Below are positions 5,227 through 8,745 of a stretch of 8,745 nucleotides of DNA, piece after piece. Origin of the DNA: DASXBJ01 sp036491755 (GTDB lineage Bacteria > Chloroflexota > Dormibacteria > Dormibacterales > Dormibacteraceae); assembly GCA_036491755.1 (NCBI GenBank), contig DASXBJ010000068.1, positions 1-8,745 of the forward strand, in the 5' to 3' direction. Under the pieces are notes generated by a model. That model saw nothing but the letters and a program-made list of their open reading frames with translations, did not search any database and had not been told where the DNA came from. Position 1 is the stretch's first letter; the number at the start of each line of letters is the position of its first letter. The position numbers and the translations under genes were made by a program.

Positions 5227-5250
5227 TAGACGGCGCCTGAAAGGCGTCTA
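5227..5250 (-). terminator. Hairpin at the end of rplS, possible terminator
   Basis: Starting at the rplS stop codon, the minus strand forms a hairpin. The outer arms TAGACG/CGTCTA and the inner CCT/AGG pair with a 3-base bulge on one side; an alternative register gives ACGCCT/AGGCGC with a TTC loop. The bases after it (GGCAAACC) are not a U-run, so termination would be incomplete or factor-assisted. Its position marks the border between the housekeeping operon and the accessory block. Confidence 0.4.
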
Positions 5251-5676
5251 CGCCTCGACGGGCTCGGTTTCCTCCTCGGCGGCCTCCTGCGCCTCACCGG
5301 CCGGCCCTTCGCTCGCCTCCTCGTCGCGGATGAGGCGGCGACGCTCGCGGATGCGGGCTTCCTTTCCGACCTTGCCGCGCAGGTAATAGAGGCGGCCCTG
5401 ACGCACGTCCCCGTGCCGGAGGACGTCGATCTTGTCGATGCGCGGCGAGTGGATCATGAAGGTGCGCTCCACCCCGACACCGTGGGTGACGCGGCGCACT
5501 GTGAAGTTCATCCGCAGGCCGCCGCCGGTGACCCGGATCACCGTGCCCTCGAACACCTGGATGCGCTCGCGCGTGCCCTCGACGACTTTGGCGTGCACTC
5601 GCACCGTGTCGCCCGCGCGCAGCGCGGGGACCTTGTCCTTCTGCTGCTCCTTCTCGAGCTGCTGGATCACGTTCAT
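5248..5676 (-). CDS. rplS: Ribosomal protein L19
   Basis: The 142-aa product is L19 of the large ribosomal subunit, which sits at the 30S-50S interface. Family features are clear: VIQQLEKEQQKDKVPALRAGDTVRVHAKV at 3-31, RERIQVFEGTVIRVTGGGLRMNFTVRR at 36-62, GVGVERTFMIHSPRIDKIDVLRHGDVRQGRLYYLRGKVGKEARI at 66-109. Usual length is about 115 aa; here a Glu/Ala-rich acidic tail of roughly 25 residues (118-142) is added, as in some other high-GC bacteria. The start is the ATG at 5674-5676, which overlaps the trmD stop (ATGA). AAGGAG lies 12 bases upstream, further than ideal, so translation is probably coupled to trmD. It is the last gene of the ffh-rpsP-khpA-rimM-trmD-rplS operon here. Confidence 0.97.
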   Translation of the reverse strand: MNVIQQLEKEQQKDKVPALRAGDTVRVHAKVVEGTRERIQVFEGTVIRVTGGGLRMNFTVRRVTHGVGVERTFMIHSPRIDKIDVLRHGDVRQGRLYYLRGKVGKEARIRERRRLIRDEEASEGPAGEAQEAAEEETEPVEA

Positions 5677-6353
5677 GGCTTGTCTTGACTCCTTACTTTG
5701 GGATGTGAAACATGTCTTTGCGCTGCCTGCTGGCGACGCCACTGGCCGATGCGAGCGTGGTCGCCGGAGAGCAGCACATCGGGGACGGTCATGCCGCGGT
5801 ACTCGGCCGGCCGGGTGAACTGGGGCCACCCGGCGGGTTCGCTGGAGAAGGTGTCCTGCTGCAGCGAGCCCGGGTCGCCCACCACCCCCGGCAGGAGGCG
5901 GGCGACCGCGTCGATCAAAACCATCGCCGGGATCTCGCCACCGCTCAGCACGTAATCGCCGATCGAGATCTCCCTGGCGTCGAGCGCCACCCTGACCCGG
6001 TCGTCGATGCCCTCGTAGCGGCCGCAGACGATGATCAGCCCCGGCTCGGCGCTCAGCTCGTTGGCGATCGACTGGTCGAGGCGCTCGCCCCATGGCTCCA
6101 TGAGCACAACCGGGCCGGGGTTCTGGGACCGGATCGCCTCCACCGCCTCGATCGCGGGCTCCGGCTTCATGACCATCCCCGGTCCCCCTCCGAACGGCAT
6201 GTCGTCGACCTGGCGATGGCGGTCATGCGTGTAGTCCCTCAGGTCGTGCGCATGCAGCTCGAGCCGGCCCCGCTCGACGGCGCGGCCGACCACCCCCTGC
6301 TTGAACACAGGGCCGAACATCGCCGGAAAGATGGTGACCACGTCGAATCTCAC
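5673..6353 (-). CDS. trmD: tRNA (guanine-N1-)-methyltransferase TrmD
   Basis: The 226-aa product methylates G37 next to the anticodon of tRNAs using S-adenosylmethionine, which prevents +1 frameshifting. It has the SPOUT-family trefoil-knot blocks: RFDVVTIFP at the start, PFGGGPGMVMKPEP (53-66), EPWGERLDQ (86-94), IIVCGRYEGIDDRV (107-120), EISIGDYVLSGGEIPAMVLIDAVARLLPGVVG (128-159) and WPQFTRPAEYRG (176-187). The residues matching the catalytic pair R154/D169 of E. coli are R152 and D167 (QDTF). The start is GTG at 6351-6353, chosen because RFDVVTIFP is the family N-terminus. GAGGAGG ends one base before the GTG, too close for a normal ribosome site, but the start overlaps the rimM stop (GTGA), so coupling or re-initiation is likely. 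The frame stays open upstream only as rimM read out of frame. Confidence 0.97.
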   Translation of the reverse strand: MRFDVVTIFPAMFGPVFKQGVVGRAVERGRLELHAHDLRDYTHDRHRQVDDMPFGGGPGMVMKPEPAIEAVEAIRSQNPGPVVLMEPWGERLDQSIANELSAEPGLIIVCGRYEGIDDRVRVALDAREISIGDYVLSGGEIPAMVLIDAVARLLPGVVGDPGSLQQDTFSSEPAGWPQFTRPAEYRGMTVPDVLLSGDHARIGQWRRQQAAQRHVSHPKVRSQDKP

Positions 6354-6841
6354 GCCTCCTCGACCCTCACGAGCCAGTCGGCGACGACGACCCGGCCGCC
6401 GGCAAGGTCGACGTTCACCACGGCGTCCCTCGTGGCCGGGATCAGGTGCTCGACCGCGCCCTCGCGGCTGACCCACACGTCGTTGGCCGGGCGCTCCAGC
6501 ACCTCCGCGATCGTGCCCAGGTCGCGCCCTGAGCTCGTCACAGCGGCGAGCCCGACGACCTGGTGATGGTAGAAGCGGCCGTTCTCCAGGGCCCGCGCCG
6601 CGGATTCCGGCACCTCCAGATAGCGGCCACGCAAGAGCTCGGCCATCGTCCGGTTGTCGACGCCGTTCAGCTTCACGACCAGGCCAGGCTGACCCGGACG
6701 GCTCCACTGCACCCTGTGCTCGGCCCCTTCCAGCACGAGGCTTGCGCCCGGTGCAAATCGATCGTCGAAGTCTGTCAAGGGAATCACCTTGACAGCTCCA
6801 TCCAGTCCATACGCCCCCGCCACCTGCCCGATCCGGATCAT
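6350..6841 (-). CDS. rimM: 16S rRNA processing protein RimM
   Basis: The 163-aa product is the ribosome maturation factor that binds S19 and helps fold the 3' (head) domain of 16S rRNA. Its N-terminal domain (about 1-84) opens with IRIGQVAGAYGLDGAVKVIPLTDF, matching the family signature G-x-V..G..G-L-x-G-x-V-x-V. The PRC-barrel domain follows (about 88-160: FYHHQVVGLAAVTSSGRDLGTIAEVL, ANDVWVSR, HLIPATRDAVVNVDLAGGRVVV). Length is typical. The ATG at 6839-6841 overlaps the stop of the KH gene (ATGA), with GAGGGG about 10 bases upstream. Its stop overlaps the trmD start. The rimM-trmD pair is one of the most conserved in bacteria. Confidence 0.95.
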   Translation of the reverse strand: MIRIGQVAGAYGLDGAVKVIPLTDFDDRFAPGASLVLEGAEHRVQWSRPGQPGLVVKLNGVDNRTMAELLRGRYLEVPESAARALENGRFYHHQVVGLAAVTSSGRDLGTIAEVLERPANDVWVSREGAVEHLIPATRDAVVNVDLAGGRVVVADWLVRVEEA

Positions 6842-7236
6842 TCCGAGCGTTCCCCTCGGGGTGCGCCGCCCCTGGGTGACTGATGCGGCAGGGAGACATT
6901 AGCCAGATCCACGAACACCCGCTTGTGGTCGCGCAGCGATGCGACCCGGACGAGGGTGCGGATGGCTTCGATGTTGCGGCCCGCCTTGCCTATGAACCGC
7001 CCGACGTCGGCGTCTGCGAGCTTGACCTTGATCGCGACCGTGCCGCCGCCGCGCTCGAAGGCCTCGACCGACACGTCATCCGGCTTCTCGGCGAGCGACT
7101 TGGCCACGTATTCGACCAGCGCGCGGTAGTCGATGCCCGGTCCGCTCGAGGCAGGCCGGTCGCGACGGAATCCGCGGTCGTTGCCGCCGCGGCGGAAATC
7201 ACGCCTGGGTGGTCGGCTTCTCGGCGCTTCGCTCAA
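6838..7236 (-). CDS. khpA: KH-domain RNA-binding protein (KhpA type) with Arg-rich extension
   Basis: Residues about 35-112 form a single KH domain of the KhpA type: IDYRALVEYVAKSLAEKPDDVSV, then GTVAIKVKLADADVGRFIGKAGRNIEAIRTLVRVAS, with the RNA-contacting GxxG loop as GKAG at 83-86. KhpA proteins bind RNA, often with KhpB, and are encoded next to rpsP in many Gram-positives. The protein is 132 aa, against about 75-85 for typical family members. An N-terminal extension with ten arginines in the first 27 residues (RPPRRDFRRGGNDRGFRRDR) and a short Arg/Gly-rich C-terminal tail account for the difference, and both could add RNA affinity. The start is TTG at 7234-7236 with GGAGGG (7242-7247) five bases upstream, inside the end of rpsP (38-nt overlap). 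No other start codon occurs before the KH domain, so the extension seems genuine. Confidence 0.9.
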   Translation of the reverse strand: MSEAPRSRPPRRDFRRGGNDRGFRRDRPASSGPGIDYRALVEYVAKSLAEKPDDVSVEAFERGGGTVAIKVKLADADVGRFIGKAGRNIEAIRTLVRVASLRDHKRVFVDLANVSLPHQSPRGGAPRGERSE

Positions 7237-7471
7237 GCAATCCCTCCCGCTTCAACAGGCTGCGCGCGGCCTCGCTCGGCTGAGCGCCCTGCCGGAGCCA
7301 CTTCATGACTTTTTCCCCGTCGATCTTGATCTGCACCGGGTCCGTCATCGGGTCGTAGTACCCGAGGTGCTCGATGAAACGGCCGTCGCGCGGAGAACGC
7401 GCGTCAGCCACCACGAGACGGTAGAAGGGATGCTTTTTGGCACCCATCCGCCTCAACCTGATCTTTACCAA
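7199..7471 (-). CDS. rpsP: Ribosomal protein S16
   Basis: The 90-aa product is S16 of the small ribosomal subunit, needed for 30S assembly. It shows the family blocks VKIRLRRMGAKKHPFYRLVVADARSPRDGRFIEHLGYYDP (2-41) and KIDGEKVMKWLRQGAQPSEAARSLLKREGLL (49-79). Length is normal. The start is TTG at 7469-7471 rather than ATG, supported by AGGAGG (7478-7483) six bases upstream and by the family N-terminus beginning exactly there. It overlaps the end of ffh by 7 nt and the start of the KH gene by 38 nt. Confidence 0.97.
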   Translation of the reverse strand: MVKIRLRRMGAKKHPFYRLVVADARSPRDGRFIEHLGYYDPMTDPVQIKIDGEKVMKWLRQGAQPSEAARSLLKREGLLERSAEKPTTQA

Positions 7472-8745
7472 CCTGTTCCTCCTTGTCCGAACATGCGTGG
7501 AATCCCCGCGGGCTTTCCCTTACGGTTCATGAACCCGAACTGCTTGGCGAGCTTCTGCATCGAGTCGCGTGCCTTGAGCACGCGGTTGACGTCGGCCGGA
7601 TCAACCCCGCTGCCCCGTGCGATGCGGCGCCGGCGCGCCCCGTCGATCAGCTCAGGGTGGGCCCGCTCCTTCGCCGTCATCGACAGGATGATCGCCTCCA
7701 TCCGCCGCACCTCCTGCTCGGTGTCGACTCCGGCGGTCTTGCCCTTCAGCTTGGCGCCACCGGGAATCATCTCGAGCATCCCCTCCAGCGAGCCCATGCC
7801 GCGCAGCTGACGGATCTGGGCCAGGAAATCGTCGAAGCTGATCTGGCCGGCGCGCATGTGCCGCTCAACCTCCTGCGCCTTGGCCTTATCCAGGTTGCGC
7901 TCGGCCTTCTCGATCAAGGTCAGCATGTCGCCCATTCCGAGGATTCGAGACGCCATGCGCTCGGCGTGGAACACCTCGAGGTCCTGTGGCTTCTCGCCCG
8001 TGCCGGCGAAGCGGATACGTTGGCCCGTCGCGACCCGCAGGGACAGCGCGGCGCCTCCGCGCGCGTCGCCATCGAGCTTGGTCAGGATCACGCCATCGAC
8101 GCTCAGCGCCGCGCCAAAGGCCTCCCCCACCCTGACCGCCTCCTGCCCAGTCATCGAGTCCGCGACCAGCAGGGTCTCGGTGACCGGGACGGCGGCCTTG
8201 AGGCGCACCAGCTCCGCCATCAGCTCGGCGTCGGCCTGGAGCCGGCCGGCGGTGTCGAGGATCACGACATCGCACATGAGCCGGGCGGCCTCGCCGACAG
8301 CCCCTCTGGCGATCGCCTCGACCGACGAGCCGCCCGCCCCGGCGTGGAACGCGACCTGCTCGCGCTCGGCGAGGGTGCGGAGCTGCTCCACGGCGGCCGG
8401 CCGGCGCAGGTCCAGCGCGGCCACGAGAGGCCTATGCCCCTCGCGCCTGGCGAGCAGCGCGAGCTTGACGGCGGTCGTCGTCTTGCCCGAGCCCTGGAGG
8501 CCGACGAGCATCAACACGGTGGGCGGCGCGGGCGCATAGCGGAGCCCCTCCGCATTCCCGCCGAGAAGCTCGACGAGCTCCTCGTTCACGGCCTTGACCA
8601 CCTGCTGAGGCGCGGTGAGGCCCGGCGCGACCTCGGCTCCCTGGAGCCGGGCGCGGACGCGCTCGACGAACTCCTTGACGACCTTGAAGTTGACGTCTGC
8701 TTCGAGCAGGGCGAGCCGGACCTCGCGCAGGCCCGCGTCCAGGTC
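7465..8745 (-). CDS. ffh: Signal recognition particle GTPase Ffh (5' end outside the window)
   Basis: The visible 426 residues cover nearly all of Ffh (usually about 440-450); roughly the first 25-30 residues are missing at the right edge. Ffh binds 4.5S RNA and signal sequences of nascent proteins and delivers ribosomes to the membrane with FtsY. The end of the N domain is seen (DLDAGLREVRLALLEADVNFKVVKEF, visible residues 1-26). The GTPase motifs follow: GLQGSGKT (82-89), DLRRPAA (112-118), DTAGR (164-168) and TKLDGDARGG (222-231). Then come LGMGDMLTLIEKAE and the Met-rich M domain, with the RNA-binding segment SMTAKERAHPELIDGARRRRIARGSG and the closing helix VNRVLKARDSMQKLAKQFG. The C-terminal tail is short and Gly-rich (GQGGTGW). 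The frame is open to the right edge, so the GTG at 8599-8601 is not the true start. It is the first visible gene of the operon and overlaps rpsP by 7 nt. Confidence 0.98.
   Translation of the reverse strand, partial: DLDAGLREVRLALLEADVNFKVVKEFVERVRARLQGAEVAPGLTAPQQVVKAVNEELVELLGGNAEGLRYAPAPPTVLMLVGLQGSGKTTTAVKLALLARREGHRPLVAALDLRRPAAVEQLRTLAEREQVAFHAGAGGSSVEAIARGAVGEAARLMCDVVILDTAGRLQADAELMAELVRLKAAVPVTETLLVADSMTGQEAVRVGEAFGAALSVDGVILTKLDGDARGGAALSLRVATGQRIRFAGTGEKPQDLEVFHAERMASRILGMGDMLTLIEKAERNLDKAKAQEVERHMRAGQISFDDFLAQIRQLRGMGSLEGMLEMIPGGAKLKGKTAGVDTEQEVRRMEAIILSMTAKERAHPELIDGARRRRIARGSGVDPADVNRVLKARDSMQKLAKQFGFMNRKGKPAGIPRMFGQGGTGW

Noticed and set aside
5712..6566. Plus-strand open frame of 284 codons opposite trmD and rimM
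   Set aside because: Long, but it spans two well-supported minus-strand genes, has no recognisable motif and is rich in His, Arg, Asp and Ala as expected of a shadow frame.
6354..6899. Upstream extension of the trmD frame
   Set aside because: This region is rimM in a different frame; TrmD proteins begin with the RFDVVTIFP block found at the GTG.
7133..8539. Plus-strand open frames opposite rpsP and ffh (7133-7810, 7856-8539)
   Set aside because: Antisense shadows of highly conserved genes, with Ser/Arg/Pro-rich composition and no domain.
1..8745. CRISPR arrays, insertion sequences, integrase or attachment sites
   Set aside because: No regularly spaced repeats, no transposase or integrase motifs and no flanking direct repeats around the accessory block were seen by eye.

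Overview
The window looks like a chromosomal segment of a high-GC bacterium. Two sampled 60-base stretches give about 67% GC in ffh and about 50% in the secreted-protein gene of the accessory block. The gene order, the RNase HII sequence style, the frequent TTG/GTG starts and the signs of leaderless transcription suggest a terrestrial Terrabacteria lineage such as Chloroflexota/Dormibacterota or a deep actinobacterium. This taxonomic guess is an inference and is weak.

Almost every gene lies on the minus strand. From right to left (5' to 3') the first block (8745 to 5248) is the conserved SRP/ribosome-maturation operon: ffh (5' end outside the window), rpsP, a KH-domain RNA-binding protein (khpA type), rimM, trmD and rplS. 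All junctions in it are overlapping, from 4-nt ATGA/GTGA overlaps up to a 38-nt overlap, so the block is probably one translationally coupled message. A hairpin sits at the end of rplS.

In many bacteria rplS is followed by (lepB-)rnhB-yraN. Here rnhB and yraN are present (1052 to 94), but they are separated from rplS by about 4.2 kb of accessory DNA (1053-5247), partly of visibly lower GC. In transcription order this block holds: an ECF sigma factor; an overlapping membrane-anchored partner with a seven-Asp-box beta-propeller ectodomain (probable anti-sigma/sensor); a LuxR-type helix-turn-helix gene broken by a 2-nt frameshift; a short open frame with a strong Shine-Dalgarno that ends on the start codon of the next gene; a single-pass exported protein of unknown function; and a secreted protein of unknown function with a TTG start and a perfect Shine-Dalgarno. 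The simplest reading is a small envelope-sensing regulatory module inserted into, or grown inside, a housekeeping operon.

rnhB is preceded by about 330 bases without a gene, containing one strong hairpin and a promoter-like pair whose -10 element lies 7 nt before an in-frame ATG, as in leaderless mRNAs. At the left edge the last codons of a plus-strand gene converge on yraN, and the two stop codons share one CTAG. The observations that most deserve a second look are the broken LuxR gene, the sigma/propeller pair, the GMG (instead of GRG) motif in RNase HII, and the interrupted operon with a possible signal-peptidase-like relic.
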